In this document: positions 27,401-37,439 of the stretch, piece by piece | Layout of the letters: the number at the start of each line of letters is the position of its first letter | Numbering within the stretch: position 1 is the stretch's first letter | DNA from: Siphonodentalium dalli | Lineage: Eukaryota > Mollusca > Scaphopoda > Gadilida > Siphonodentaliidae | Assembly (NCBI GenBank): GCA_032622095.1 | Contig: CP136065.1 | Span: 153,767,577 to 153,831,576, forward strand | DNA: 64,000 bases | Direction of reading: 5' to 3' | Translations under genes and position numbers: made by a program | Notes under the pieces: generated by a model | Database searches by the model: none | Seen by the model: the letters and a program-made list of their open reading frames with translations, nothing else | What the model was told of the DNA's origin: nothing

Positions 27401-30400
27401 TTTTGGTTTTTAAAGTTATGTCCCTGGCTCTGCCCCTATTTGACCCAGTGACCCCATTTGAACAAATCTGAACCCCAGTCACCCAAGGTATCTATGTACC
27501 AAATATAAGCTAAATCGGCCAAATATTTTTTTAGAAGAAGTCATTGTAAGAATCACTATGAGTTATGGCCCTGGTTTCTCAACTAATTGACCGGGTGACC
27601 TCATTTGAACAAATCTGAACACCAGTGACCCAAGGACCCTCCATACCAAATATTAGCTAAATCGGCCCAATGGTTCTGAACAAGAAGTCGTTGTAAGAAT
27701 TACTATGGAGGAATAGAGTTATGGCCCTGGCTTTGCAACTATTTGACCCAGTAACCTCATTTGAACAAATCTGAATGAGAGTCACCTAGGGAACATCTAC
27801 ACCAAATATGAACCAATACGGTATGATGGTTTCAGAGGAGAAGATGTTTTTTAAAAAGTTGACAGACGGACGGACAGACAGACAGACAGACGGACGGACG
27901 ACGGACGAGGAGTGATGACTATAGCTCCACCGGAGACTTTGTCTCAGGTGAGCTAAAAACCTGATTTCAAGGCTACAACTAGATATTTTGTGAATAAAAT
28001 ACAGACAAAACTGAGGATTGGGTATATCGTTTGTCTAAAAGACATACAAGCCTTGAAATAGGGTGTCTGTCATTTGCAGAATGAGGTCCCCAGAGGGTGA
28101 ATTTAGTGATGCTACCCCCGCATAGTGGGCTAGCATCGCCAAATTAACCCTCTGGGGACCTCATTCTGCTTACACCTCAGCAGAATGAGGTTCCCAGAGG
28201 GTGAATTTGGTGATGCTAGCCCGCTATGCGGGGTAGCATCACTAAATTATCTCTCTGGGGACCTCATTCTGCAAATGACAGACACCCTATTTCAAGGCTT
28301 GAGGACATAATAAAGCGGTTTATATATGTTGTAGTTGAGCAAAATCCGTTAGTTCAAAATGACATTTGCCTTGATGGAGGATGCTAACAATTTGGTTTTT
28401 CCCTTGAAAAATTCTGAATGTTTTCACAGGTCGTCTGTTCTAAAAAAAGAGCCGATTTTACCATCCAGATAGAAGGTAATATTATTTGAGAAAAATTGTA
28501 AATAAAATTGATATCAATTGATGGAAGCTTTTCCCGACATGCGTCCTCGAATCATATATAGTATTTTATACTCTGGAATCTATATAAACCTGTTAGGAAT
28601 CATTAACAACATTGAATGTTCTGAGGCAATCATCCCTTAACAGGATAGCATGTGTTTTGTCAGAGTGCCAAGTAGCTCATAATTATTCACTACCTGTGTA
28701 CTGACTGGCCATTATCTGACAGTCACATTTGTTGATTTTATAAAGATAATTCATTATAGTTAAAGACATATTATGGACTTGTTCGGGTGCATGAAATTGA
28801 TGTTAGTACTCAGGCCAATCTATGAAATGTAGCATTCTACTAAAATCGCTGAAAATTTCAAAGAAATCGACCATACCACTCCATAGAAAACATCATCTGA
28901 ACTAATTGTAAATATTTACATCTCAATTCGGGACGCAACTATCCGCGATAATCTAACACAAATGATTTCGCCATCGAGAGTCATTATATTTAATTAATAT
29001 AGAAAAATGACAGTGTGTATCGTTAATTTGGATTAATATTCATAACAAATAACTACTTTGAGAAAGATTATTCTTAATTTCTATTTGATCACATACTGGA
29101 GTGTTTCACATCACTTTAATAATGTTGTGGCGCAATGTTACAATGGGAGCCGTCAGTTGTAACTCAAGGCATAACAAACTAGTGTAATGTTAACCAATTC
29201 ACAAGCCTGTGTGGTTCTGTGTTTATTACACAGTGACACCATTAGCCAATAATTTTTAGTATACTTTTTATTTTTATTTCCATGCTACTTTGTATTCTAC
29301 TCAACACAAAATGGGTTTTCATGCATGAATGGCATCATTTATGTCAAGCAAGCTATCGGATTGAACTAGTGTATCAGGGCAAAATTACCACACAGGCTGT
29401 AGTAACCTAATCAACTGAAAAACAGCAATACTGTAGGTGTGCAATAACAAATCTTCTGCATGAGTTCTTTTATGTGTGATAAATTTTGTAAAGTAATTTC
29501 TTGTCTAAATCAACTCACATCAGGCCACCGAAAGTCAACATAACATTCTGTTGAAGATTGCTAAAGTTATCAACCGACAACCCAAAAATGAAGATTTCTA
29601 AGTCGAAAAAGGAGCATAATTCCATCAAAAATGATCAGACCATGACCAAAATTGAACTTGACCTGTGACTTCTCAAATGTGAACCACGTACTTAATATAA
29701 AGACATATTGTTTAATACTGTTCAAGTTATCATGGCATTATGGACGACATGTTTCCTGTATGTCATTCCTATATGCAACCACTCCACGGGTATGTGAACA
29801 ATGGTGGTTTGTGAGCATACCAAAGATCACTCAAATCCAACATATGACAGAGATAGAGAAACTCCATATTTGTTACAGATGGACAATGGACAGAAGCATG
29901 CCAAGATGCAATGATGGTCAGAACACATTGTTATATCCCTCGCCAATTTTCGTTAGCGGGGGAAAATAAACTTTTTCCCAGGAACACTGGTCTATCATGA
30001 AATTACTTGGGAGTATCACAGGAGACCAGTTTTCCACTGAAACACTGGTCATTGTATTTCTTGTATATTAGGTCTGTCATTTGGCAGTATAAAACAAACC
30101 TGTAGGTCGCCTGCATTTATTAGGCCCTTGTGGCCAGTGAAGTCCTCATGGCGGAAAGCTCCCTTCAACATGTAAGTCACCTATAAAGAAAGAAAACATC
30201 ATTATGAGGAATCAGAATTGTCCGCTAATTGCTATTTTGTATACTCATATGGAATATACCTCATGATTTTAGAGTTATTCATTTTCATCCGCAATTTGGT
30301 CGGTTTGACGAATATTTGCCAGGCAGAAAAAAGTACACATCTCGAGAAATAACAGATTTCAGAAATTGATATATGAGCTTTGATGAGTGGGTTCCTTGAC

Positions 30401-31741
30401 TCGAATCAAATATTTTTATCCCCGAAGCCAAAGAAATAGTAATTTAGGGGTGTCTAATCAGATAATGCTTCTTTAAGTTGCGCATAGAATATGCCGCGTA
30501 ATTACTAGTAACCTTGATTTGTTTACATCTAATGAACACTTTCACCTCGTGAGGAAAAATAATTTCGCTGTTTTATACGATATACGATGTTAGTCACGGG
30601 TCCTGCAAAAATGATCTAAACGATAGCAATGACGATAAAAACTTAAAAGTGTGCATGCTAGTCCCCTGCGAACCGTTCGAGGTTTGGTTCGATTCGAAAC
30701 CGCCGTGATGATTCGGTTCGGTTCGAAACCTTAGACGGGATTCGTTTATATCGAACCTTTTCTTTAGTTCCGCAAAATGTGCAAGTTTTGCGTAATAGGA
30801 ATTGTTTATTGATTATATACAGTATATTAATTGGTTTACACACAACTGTGTGATACTATGATTTTATGTTTACATTGGACATAATTAATTTGATCGTTAC
30901 TCAGGTGGGGTAACTGGGTGATATTTCATTGAAGAGGTCTGTTGGCATAATAACTTTATTCCATTCCCGCTAAACGGTCCGGTCGGACATGTCAAATTCG
31001 TGATAATTAAGTAGTAAAACTATAACATTTCTGGTGTTCTATCTCAGTCTGTCGTCAAAGTTTGTTTTATTATCCATACAATTTTACTAATAGACATAAT
31101 TATACCTAACTAACGAGACAACAAGTTATGATTATTGATGAATACATAATTACATATCGAACAAGCTTTTTTAAAATTCTGTTTAAGGGTGGATACACAC
31201 ATGCATGTAATTTCTGTATGCCAAAATCCATGTATTTTACATGGTCACACCAATCATTGATAGCATTAGTCGCCTGCGCGCGATCTGACAATTTCAACAG
31301 GTGAGACAAGTGAGCAGTTATAAGCCATTATCAAACTAACTTCTATCAAGAAATTTCAGGCCAGTCATAAATTCTTTCATGGATGCCGAAATGAATAAAT
31401 CCTGTCTGATATCTGTTGCTGATTTTATACTTGATTTGTTTCTCGTCATTTCAGGGTCATCCAAAATAAAAATAAAGTGTGCAGAATTTGAAGCTCTTTT
31501 ATGGCGATTGTGATACACAAGTGTTTAATGTCCCATTAACAATCCGATATGGTGCTCTCATGCCTTGAATAACAGGCATTGGAAAATTAAGACAGACAAT
31601 ACTGGTTTGTTGAGATTCCTCGTATAGTTTCAGAGCGAGGTCATGTGATAACATTCAATTGGGATTGCCATGCAAATATCCATTACAGCGCCAAAAAATT
31701 AATGCAGGTATGGCATTGAAAGTAAAAGAGAGACACCCCCC

Positions 31742-31776
<35 letters not shown>

Positions 31777-34629
31777 TTTTCACCCAGAATTTACATAACA
31801 GTATATGTTTCTCAAACAAAAGGTTGAACAAGTTCCTAACTGTTAGTTTGTACACGCTTGGACCATAATCCATGATTGGGGAGGGGGCTGGTTCCCGAAA
31901 GCTTCGAGTAACTAAGGGATGTAGTTGAATGTATCAGCCAGGATTATCTGGGCATGAATGTACAACATGTTTAACTTAAATATTCCATAGTTGTAAATTT
32001 TGCATATACATATATAACACAAGAGAGGAAAGGTGACGTAGTTGGGAACTCGTAGAGCTACATGTAAACAACCCTTTTCCCCCGAATGAAGACACATAGC
32101 AATACCACCTTCTGTACTTAATTTATTTACAAGAGAAAATTTCCCCTGCACAGTGCTTATTTGAGACCCTACATTTGTTACTATCCAATAAAAAAAATCG
32201 TAAGTCACTGCCAAAAAAAGAAAAGATCAGAACACAAAATGCGTAGATTTGAAACCAAAGCCGCGACGAATAAACAGACTACCAATCTCCAATATAAAAT
32301 AATTCTTTGTTATGTAATTATCTTATAGTGTAGATGGGTAATACTTGAATAACCTTTGATTTTACTATAATGTCAATTAACAGTTCTGATTGTCCACTCT
32401 ATCACGAGTCGACAACAACAAGGTCGGTGTTTGGGTTCAAGGTTCGGTTCGATTCGAATCCGAGACGATGATTCGATTTCAAGGTTCGGTTTCGACCTAA
32501 AATTTAAGCTTCGCATGGCTCTAGTACATGCTCTTCACCAAAGGGATTTTGAAAGGGGAGTGATTTTCCATCAACCCTCGTCAAATCATAAGTCAAGTTT
32601 TTGAGTAATTTTCTATACTTACAGTTTCAAACCCTCTGTGTGGATGGTCCGGGAATCCAGCTGGCTTTGCTACTGTGAAGTGGTCAAGCAAAAGGAAGGG
32701 ATCAAAATTCCGAAGCTGAAATATACCCTCAGATTTAAACTTTTGTTTGTGCTTGAGGTATGTAATAATAGATAATAGAGGATATGAAATGAAAATATGA
32801 ACCTTGTATAAACCCTTTTGTGCTACATCAGAATCAAATTAAAACAACTTTGTTTTATTTCAACATTCATCCTCGATATTCGATGAAAACAGTCCTGAAA
32901 TGTTGAAAATATCAGAGAATTGTAGTTGGAAGTAAAAAAAATGCAGGTTGGGAGAATTTAGTGACAGTTACCATTGGATATGAAAAAGTTTGGTTAGCTC
33001 TTAATCTTCTCGAAGCAAACATTTTTCCTGCACTAAATATTATCTAAATAATAATGTGGTATTTTATTGAAATTCCAATAACATGGTTTGTGAAACAGTA
33101 ACTAGGTGTGAAACACGGAACTATGATTTATGCGCAGATACATCCATTCACTTTGTAATATTGTGACTCGTCTCAGGCACGTGCTGAATTCTTTTAGTTT
33201 AACCAATTTCTGCCGTGTCAACATAGTATTTCGCACGAAAATCAACTCAAATAGAGTCATATGATACATAGAATATGAAATTATTGTTCCTTTCAAATGA
33301 AATTTATGAAACTCCCCAAACAGAAAATTCTAAGACCTGTTTCATATATTTCATATCAGAGAAACATTCATTTCTTATCCTCTATATATTGATTAGTCAA
33401 ATTATAATAAAATGTGAGATGAATTAATGGGCTTCTTTTATTCTTCTTTGAAGCCAGATATCATGTAAATTTTATACCATGGAACAGATACAGGACACAA
33501 CCAACCAAAACAAACAATCCGATCCTAGTAAGTGTGTTAGTGAAGTTACATCATCACTAAATTCACCTTCTCCCGGACCTCATTCTGCTTGGGCAGCCGC
33601 ATCATCTTCTCTGGAAAGTATGTTTATTATCAAACTAACAAGTTTTTAGTTTCTTTAGAAGTTTCTTTTTTTTCTAGGTTTAAAAGTTTCTCTATATCTG
33701 CAAATTGGCATATTACACAATGCATAATCGAGGTGACCAATGGGTGCACATCACCATCGTCACCATCTGAGAACTTAAATCTGTGTCTAGGTCTCCCATA
33801 GCAGATGAGGCCATGCATAGAGGTCCCCAGATGATGAATTTGGTGATGCTAGCCCACTGTAGAGTGTAGACCTCATGTCCGGCACATATTTTCAAGACTG
33901 CTCATGTGTCTTTCACTGGCAATAGTTATAACAAACCTGGCTAATTTGTTGATTACACAATGTACTTACCTAAAACGTATGCGTATAAAAAAAAATTCTG
34001 AGTTGTAAAATGGATATATAACTTATAAACCTATATTCATGTTGCAAATCACACTCGCATAAATTCCTTATATTAAGTGCCAATATATTTCAGCTGAAGC
34101 GCAAATAATATATGCTGGAGCACAAATCATTTGTGCCAAAATGCAATTATATACTCTAAAGTGTAATTCATTTGCACTGAATATAAAATAAAAATGAATA
34201 CAGAGTGATTCCCCCGAAAATCAAATTGACTCTGGCCATGAAGAAATCACTGAAAAACAGACCAATTGATGTTGGTGTCAATAAATAATTGCTAGAAGCA
34301 GACTCCACCCATAACTATGGGATGGAAAAGCTTATTCAGGTATTTGCACTTCACACAACATATATTTAAGCTTCAGAGCAACGATTTACGCTGAAGTGAA
34401 AATATTAAGGAATAAATGTGAAAATGGTCCTCCATACAAATCACAGGAGTCATTACTGGTACCATGCTACCACGAGCTAAGAGAAAACATATCATGAAAT
34501 CAGATAATGGAATAATGCATCATGTACTGTATATACCTCTGGCTCACCAATACTGCGACGCACCCTGGCTCCATTCCCTTCTGGTCGCTCCTTCCCAAAA
34601 AATGTCAAATTCACTGTTCTTGATGCCAT
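12351..34629 (-). CDS. PIR: Pirin, eight coding exons, complete
   Basis: Pirin is an iron-binding cupin known in animals as a nuclear protein that modulates NF-kB-linked transcription; some homologues have quercetinase activity. The coding exons, joined in minus order, are 34629-34537, 32715-32623, 30180-30100, 22454-22254, 21434-21305, 16606-16521, 14397-14331 and 12475-12351. They total 876 bp, which is 291 residues plus TGA. Every intron has AG and GT borders and the phases agree: 0 for introns 1-4, split codon (phase 1) at introns 5 and 7, 0 at intron 6. Seen motifs are GARVRRSIG near residue 20, FPDHPHRGFET at 52-62, WMTAGRGVMHCEMP at 90-103, LQLWVNL, GDLQ, and GPFVMNT in the last exon. 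Expected metal ligands are His55, His57, His99 and Glu101. Length matches the family. ATG 34629 is the only sensible start, and a splice acceptor 13 nt upstream implies a noncoding first exon. No AATAAA is visible within about 450 bp after the stop. Identification is firm; function in this animal is inferred. Confidence 0.97.
12609..12808. mobile_element. Palindromic Tc1/mariner-type MITE, copy 3
   Basis: CAGTAATGCCCTAATTAAGC at the left, complement at the right, TA on both sides. Lies in PIR intron 7, 134 bp upstream of exon 8 on the gene's strand. Arms are nearly identical. Confidence 0.9.
12825..13255. mobile_element. GAATGAGGTC composite MITE, intron 7
   Basis: Two palindromic modules, CAGAATGAGGTC...GACCTCATTCTG, flank a middle that includes CAATTTGGGAATATAGAGAA. 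Family recurs at 21757, 23098, 25307, 25836, 26755, 28047, 33540 and 46668. Confidence 0.8.
13256..14330. other. PIR intron 7, remainder
   Basis: AT-rich sequence without a recognised element apart from the MITEs listed. Confidence 0.5.
14331..14397 (-). CDS. PIR: PIR coding exon 7
   Basis: Encodes GSESCHFVMIAGQPIKEPVV then QR and one base of glycine. It matches the pirin block that reads HFVLIAGEPLREPV in vertebrates. Acceptor TTGCAG, donor GTGAGT. Confidence 0.94.
14840..15175 (+). repeat. Divergent tandem repeat in PIR intron 6
   Basis: Two units of about 165 bp share TTCAGACWTACTAAAGTTATCATCCGGAAA-type sequence and end in a short ACGGACGGTCAGACGG tract. The rest of intron 6 (14398-15723) shows nothing recognised. 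Confidence 0.6.
15724..16057. mobile_element. piggyBac-type MITE in PIR intron 6
   Basis: TTAA (15720-15723) then CCCTTTGGCGAGTA; the right end is TACTCTCCAAAGGG then TTAA (16058-16061). Near the left end ACGACATATATGTCGT, itself a palindrome, is repeated in tandem. Confidence 0.85.
16521..16606 (-). CDS. PIR: PIR coding exon 6
   Basis: Two bases complete the split glycine, then 28 codons follow (PSGSQTEGTAFHTVAFKQ to HVENK). Acceptor TTCCAG, donor GTATAA. This is the least conserved exon, but its frame and position fit the family. Confidence 0.9.
17490..17977 (+). repeat. 175-bp tandem repeat inside the 2.7-kb element
   Basis: CAAAGATGAATAACT recurs at about 17491, 17666 and 17840, and again at about 19167 beyond the hAT insertion. 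Units include CATCCATACGAAATTTCATT and CAGACACCAGACGGACC. The array continues at 19137-19330 and ends in ACGGACGG and a run of C then T. Confidence 0.8.
17986..19128. mobile_element. hAT-like non-autonomous element
   Basis: Flanked by GACCAGAC at 17978-17985 and 19129-19136, an 8-bp duplication (9 bp if the preceding T is counted, which would fit a MULE instead). Ends AGGGCTGG and CCAGGCCT. The subterminal regions carry GGAGGGCTAT and GGCGGGCT tandem, partly palindromic repeats. No transposase seen. Confidence 0.75.
20110..20361. mobile_element. TA-flanked MITE, AGAAATAACTCTT family
   Basis: Left AGAAATAACTCTTATTTCAA and complement at the right, TA on both sides, in PIR intron 5. Terminal bases match 8518-8649. 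Confidence 0.8.
20362..21304. other. PIR intron 5, end part
   Basis: AT-rich, nothing recognised. 19616-20109 is likewise unassigned. Confidence 0.5.
21305..21434 (-). CDS. PIR: PIR coding exon 5
   Basis: Encodes residues 157-199 plus the first base of a glycine codon. It includes MYLDFKMDPGS and the second cupin strand pair WNAFVYIISGAAYFG. Acceptor TTTCAG, donor GTAGGT. Confidence 0.95.
21757..22098. mobile_element. GAATGAGGTC composite MITE, intron 4
   Basis: Starts CAAGCCTGAAAATAG and ends CTATTTGCAGGCTTG, the family's outer terminal repeats. A full palindromic module at 21788-21877 (CAGAATGAGGTC to GACCTCATTCTG-like) is at the left; only the outer half remains at the right. Confidence 0.83.
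22254..22454 (-). CDS. PIR: PIR coding exon 4
   Basis: Encodes residues 90-156, the longest exon (67 codons). It contains WMTAGRG, the ligands His99 and Glu101, LQLWVNL and KDGVTVTVIAGESLG. Acceptor TTATAG, donor GTAAGA. Confidence 0.97.
22455..23097. other. PIR intron 3, start
   Basis: AT-rich. A short perfect palindrome TATTCCCATTGGTGGGAATA-like lies at 22991-23010. No gene or element boundary recognised. Confidence 0.45.
23098..23375. mobile_element. GAATGAGGTC composite MITE, partial
   Basis: Left palindromic module 23130-23220 and part of the middle in the orientation opposite to most copies. The right module is missing. Confidence 0.75.
23920..24055. mobile_element. CATTCTCTTATATA MITE, rearranged copy
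   Basis: AAGAGAATGCATTGGCC, CCCTATGGGAGAATCACATA and AGAGAATGTACTGGCAC are visible in the family order. Confidence 0.7.
24070..24220 (+). repeat. GACTGTGGGGTCGCTCACC repeat, copy 1
   Basis: Shares ACAAGACAGTCAATGACTGT, GTCGCTCACCAGACTGCAAA and TAATCACTTTAAAAGAAGTA with 35505-35640 and 45128-45260. Confidence 0.8.
24230..25170. repeat. GAGTTATGGCCCTGGC tandem repeat with hairpin end
   Basis: Diverged units of about 150-165 bp with GACCCAGTGACC, TTGAACAAATCTGAA, CCAAATATGAACCCAT and GAGTTATGGCCCTGGC. Interrupted by ACGGACGG and GAGGAGTGATGACTATAGCT at about 24690-24735. Confidence 0.85.
25307..25728. mobile_element. GAATGAGGTC composite MITE, both modules
   Basis: Palindromic modules at 25337-25425 and 25623-25718 flank TTATGCATTTTATATCC and GGGGATATAGAAACT. 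A poly-C run of ten lies just left of the element. Confidence 0.82.
25836..26381. mobile_element. GAATGAGGTC composite MITE with internal duplication
   Basis: Decayed modules at each end, and a near-identical 110-bp direct duplication of the middle at 25986-26095 and 26096-26211. Confidence 0.8.
26385..26754. other. PIR intron 3, unassigned stretch
   Basis: AT-rich, with a GGGAGGGGGTGGGTGGGGGA tract at about 26636. Nothing else recognised. Confidence 0.45.
26755..26900. mobile_element. GAATGAGGTC MITE, right-end fragment
   Basis: Starts in the middle (CCCAGAAGATGAGGCCTAAG) and includes the right palindromic module and GTCAGACACACTATG. Confidence 0.75.
27100..27960. repeat. GAGTTATGGCCCTGGC tandem repeat ending in GACGGACGG and hairpin
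   Basis: Several units as at 24230, then a GACGGACGGACAGACAGACA tract and the terminal hairpin at 27922-27955. Confidence 0.85.
27922..27955. repeat. TAGCTCC...GAGCTA stem-loop
   Basis: TAGCTCCACCGGAGAC pairs with GTCTCAGGTGAGCTA around a three-base loop. The same hairpin closes the repeats at 38788-38821 and 49268-49301. Confidence 0.85.
28047..28301. mobile_element. GAATGAGGTC MITE, two modules back to back
   Basis: CAAGCCTTGAAATAGGGTGT at the left and its complement at the right. The two palindromic modules (28078-28170 and 28180-28273) are separated by about ten bases, so the middle of the element is deleted. Confidence 0.85.
28755..29120. repeat. Interspersed element B, copy 2
   Basis: Reverse-complement match of 11155-11545, e.g. 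GGACTTGTTCGGGTG, CCATACCACTCCATAGAAAA and ACATCACTTTAATAA. Confidence 0.75.
29121..30099. other. PIR intron 3, last part before exon 3
   Basis: Contains a single diverged unit of the CATAATTCCATCAAAAATGA-type repeat at about 29540-29690. No gene seen. Confidence 0.45.
30100..30180 (-). CDS. PIR: PIR coding exon 3
   Basis: Encodes residues 63-89 (VTYMLKGAFRHEDFTGHKG to NAGDLQ). Acceptor TTATAG, donor GTTTGT. It is two residues shorter than the human segment in the loop before HEDF. Confidence 0.95.
30659..32523. mobile_element. hAT-like element in PIR intron 2
   Basis: Ends TAGTCCCCTGCGAA and, reversed, TAGAGCCATGCGAAGC, flanked by GTGCATGC (30651-30658) and GTACATGC (32524-32531), 7 of 8 bases equal. 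GGTTCGATTCGAA motifs cluster at both ends, as in many hAT elements. No transposase seen. A run of about 35 C lies at 31741-31775. Confidence 0.72.
32623..32715 (-). CDS. PIR: PIR coding exon 2
   Basis: Encodes residues 32-62 (LRNFDPFLLLDHF to HPHRGFET). It carries the first two metal ligands, His55 and His57. Acceptor TTTCAG, donor GTAAGT. Confidence 0.95.
32716..33539. other. PIR intron 1, first part
   Basis: AT-rich, nothing recognised. Confidence 0.45.
33540..33895. mobile_element. GAATGAGGTC composite MITE in PIR intron 1
   Basis: Outer half-modules CACTAAATTCACCTTCTC and GAATTTGGTGATGCTAGCCC flank a middle in the reversed orientation (AATTGGCATATTACACAATG). Confidence 0.75.
33880..34200 (-). 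repeat. Interspersed element A, copy 2
   Basis: Opposite orientation to 5595-5905, in PIR intron 1. Confidence 0.8.
34537..34629 (-). CDS. PIR: PIR coding exon 1
   Basis: Encodes residues 1-31, starting MASRTVNL and ending RRSIGEPE, and followed by a GTATAT donor. On the minus strand a run of T then CCAG ends at 34643, so the exon probably begins at 34642 with 13 nt of 5' untranslated sequence. Confidence 0.93.
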
Positions 34630-34924
34630 CCTAATCTGTTGTCTGGAAAAAATTTGACACAATTGAGATGACAGCTTTTAGCCCATTCTTTACTAAATAC
34701 TCATTCACTAATAAATTTCTTTATAAGGATGTGTTCTGATAATAAATTCCACAACCGGCCAGCCACTTATTATCTAAATGTTTCCCACCAATCAATAGGA
34801 ATCCATATTTTCTGAACATCCCTCCAGATAAATAGACCATTTCAAAGTATATGTTTGTAATTGGATGGGAGAACCATTTAGTAAAGCAATGATTAAGTAT
34901 TTAATGGGAGCTGCACTAGTGCAA

Positions 34925-35118
34925 CAATTTAGATCCTGTGCCAGTGCATTCTCTTATATATGCGAGTCTCCCATAGGGAGCCTCACATATATAAGAGAAT
35001 GCACTGGCTAACAAGGTCAATGTAATTATTGTTAGGGCCTACTAAAGACTCGCATATATAAGAGAATGCATTGGCACAGGGTTTTCACAAAATTTCAGGA
35101 AGCTCCAGTCAATGAAGG
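34925..35118. mobile_element. CATTCTCTTATATA palindromic MITE, complete copy
   Basis: GCATTCTCTTATATATGCGA and complement around CCCATAGGG. The outer parts CCTGTGCCAG and TTGGCACAGG also form inverted repeats. It lies about 300 bp upstream of PIR coding exon 1. Confidence 0.82.
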
Positions 35119-35755
35119 GATAAGTTGTTACTGGTATATCTGGGTATATAGGAGATTTTGAGTGCCAACAATTTTTTTTACTATAAGCCAATACAATGTT
35201 ATGTGACTAAAAAATGGAACCCTTTTTCACATCAATTTATTCCTCAATTGGGCTTCATCATAAATCATTTGCACAAATATAATATTATAAAAGGTCGCTG
35301 ACCAAAATGTCCCCGGATGATGGTGGCAGGTTTGAAGATTTTATGGGTCTCAGATCCCTATACAACAAACTGAATTTATTACACCAGTTTGATACACAGT
35401 GCATATTCACTAAATATGTTGCACATCTTCAATGTGTCGAGAAAGGGTCAATAACTTCAAAATCACAGGTTCCATGCTGGTTGACATCTGTGCCCAAGTT
35501 TTATAAACAAGACAGTCAATGACTGTGGGGTCGCTCACCAGACTGCAAAGACTGATAAGACTGGGACCCTGGAGACCACAACAGTCAGAATTTTTCATAA
35601 TCACTTTAAAAGAAGTAGATCTAAACAGAATATGTGGCCAGAGAGACTTCACGTATGTAGATTGGTGAAAATCCACCTTGACATTACCAACTGTACACTA
35701 CTGATCACCCACCCTCCTCCAGTTCAACAAGTCCCCTCCCGATCGGGCTCCAGAC

Positions 35756-36898
35756 CAGGGTTGTCAAAGTACTGACGGTACCACAACTTTTGGTACCGGT
35801 TCCGTACTGATGTTCAGTACCGCAAACCGGGTCGGTATCGGTACTCATTGAGTGGACTTTTATATGGGAAATAGCTTTTGTTTCGTGGGGTTCCATCATC
35901 AATTATTCGTTAAGTTTGAGGTTTAGTCAAACAACGAAAATAAAAATCGCAACGACATTTACGATGAAGTTGTTGTCTGCGGTGGTTTCCGGCAAGTCGC
36001 AAACGGAGGATTTTTTAAAAGACGGAATACAGAGTTGAACGAATGTAGACATGTATGTTTGACTACACAGTACACCATTTTATTTGTGTGGTAATTAATT
36101 AGAGAACTCACTAAATGGCCATATTACTCGCATGTTGTAATTTCATAACTGACGTCACCCAATGAAACCAAAGTCGTTTCCAGTAAGCCTAGTTGTAGTT
36201 GGCTAGTTCGAAAATTTGAAATAGATTTAGAGAAAATAGTTAAATACACTCTGTGTCTGTGACATTAACTTTATATCACAATAAAAGTTAAAACAAGGGA
36301 AAATAAAACTCAATAGATGTCACTCATGTGATCATACAAATCATTACATCATAATACTCTGGTAACTCTGTCCTGGTTGCCCATGCCTCCATGTCACGAC
36401 TCACAAGTCACAACTCACAAATATCCTGTCATTCGAGTTCTACAGTGTCATCATATATATCCATCGATGGTAATTTGGGTGTTTAGCACTTTTGCGCCTT
36501 GTGACCTTGTCGGTGCCCAACAGACTTCTCTCAAATGATGCATGTGTCATAAATTGATACCGCGAAACGGCACGTGCAGAATTGCATCCGGCGGCATTCC
36601 AGCCGCATCCAAGAAATACAGTTTAATATCACAAGTGCCTACACAATGCATGCATTTTGTCAATTTAGTGACTAGTTGTCATAGTGCGGCATACTGTGCC
36701 TTTGATGTTTGAATGTGCTAACGATATCACGATGACCAATCGCAGTTTTGTTTGGCGCGATGTTGAGCTGCTTAATTAACCATTTATATTTGTTAAGATG
36801 TATATTAATAGAAATCAGTACCGAGAACCGTCGGTACTCGACATCAGAACCGGTACCGATTTAATTCCTGATTACCGCCGGTTCTATTGACAACCCTG
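35756..36898. mobile_element. hAT element, non-autonomous, CAGGGTTGTCAA ends
   Basis: CAGGGTTGTCAA and TTGACAACCCTG termini, perfect 8-bp duplication CTCCAGAC (35748-35755 and 36899-36906), which fits the hAT preference nTnnnnAn. GGTACCGGTTC-like repeats lie near both ends. No transposase. Confidence 0.93.
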
Positions 36899-36939
36899 CT
36901 CCAGACTCCCAAGTCTTAGGTTGGAATTTCACAACCGAC

Positions 36940-37250
36940 CAGGGGCGGCGGAGCCGGGGGGGGGGGGGGAATTTTTGATTCCCAAGAAAACATTCCATTA
37001 GTAGACAAATGTGTTTAATCTTATCAGTTATGCCACTATGGCTATGGCTTGCAAGATTGTTAATCCCTTGGTCAGTATTGACACTGTGTCTGAGTAATTA
37101 CCCTCTGCGAATTTAACTACAGACTATGATTTCTTTGTAGAGCTCAGGTCCTCTGGGGGCACCACCATAGCCATGTCTTGGACACAGCAACTTGTCTAAT
37201 TAAAATCACATTCATCATACCAATCAAAGGTTTAAATTCCGCAGCCCCTG
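36940..37250. mobile_element. hAT MITE, CAGGGGCGGCGGA ends
   Basis: CAGGGGCGGCGGA and complement of CAGGGGCTGCGGA, with the 8-bp duplication CAACCGAC on each side (36932-36939 and 37251-37258). A G-run of about 14 lies near the left end. Confidence 0.92.
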
Positions 37251-37439
37251 CAACCGACACCTCAAACTTTCTCAATTGTTGGAAATTTCCAAACTCACAA
37301 GCGCCTTTTCATAAAACCATTTAGACATGTTTGAAGCCCAATTATCCATGGACCCAAAACACCATACATGTATGTCAGATTAATCAGTCAGGTGGTTCCA
37401 ATGTAGATGTTTTAATGAATTTGGTATTTCAATAATTTT

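Noticed and set aside
31659-31873. Proline-rich or glycine-rich open frames
   Set aside because: They come from a run of about 35 C.
17986-36898. Two hAT-like elements (17986-19128 and 35756-36898) of the same length, 1143 bp
   Set aside because: Their internal sequences and termini do not match, and the length depends on how the boundary base is assigned; coincidence.
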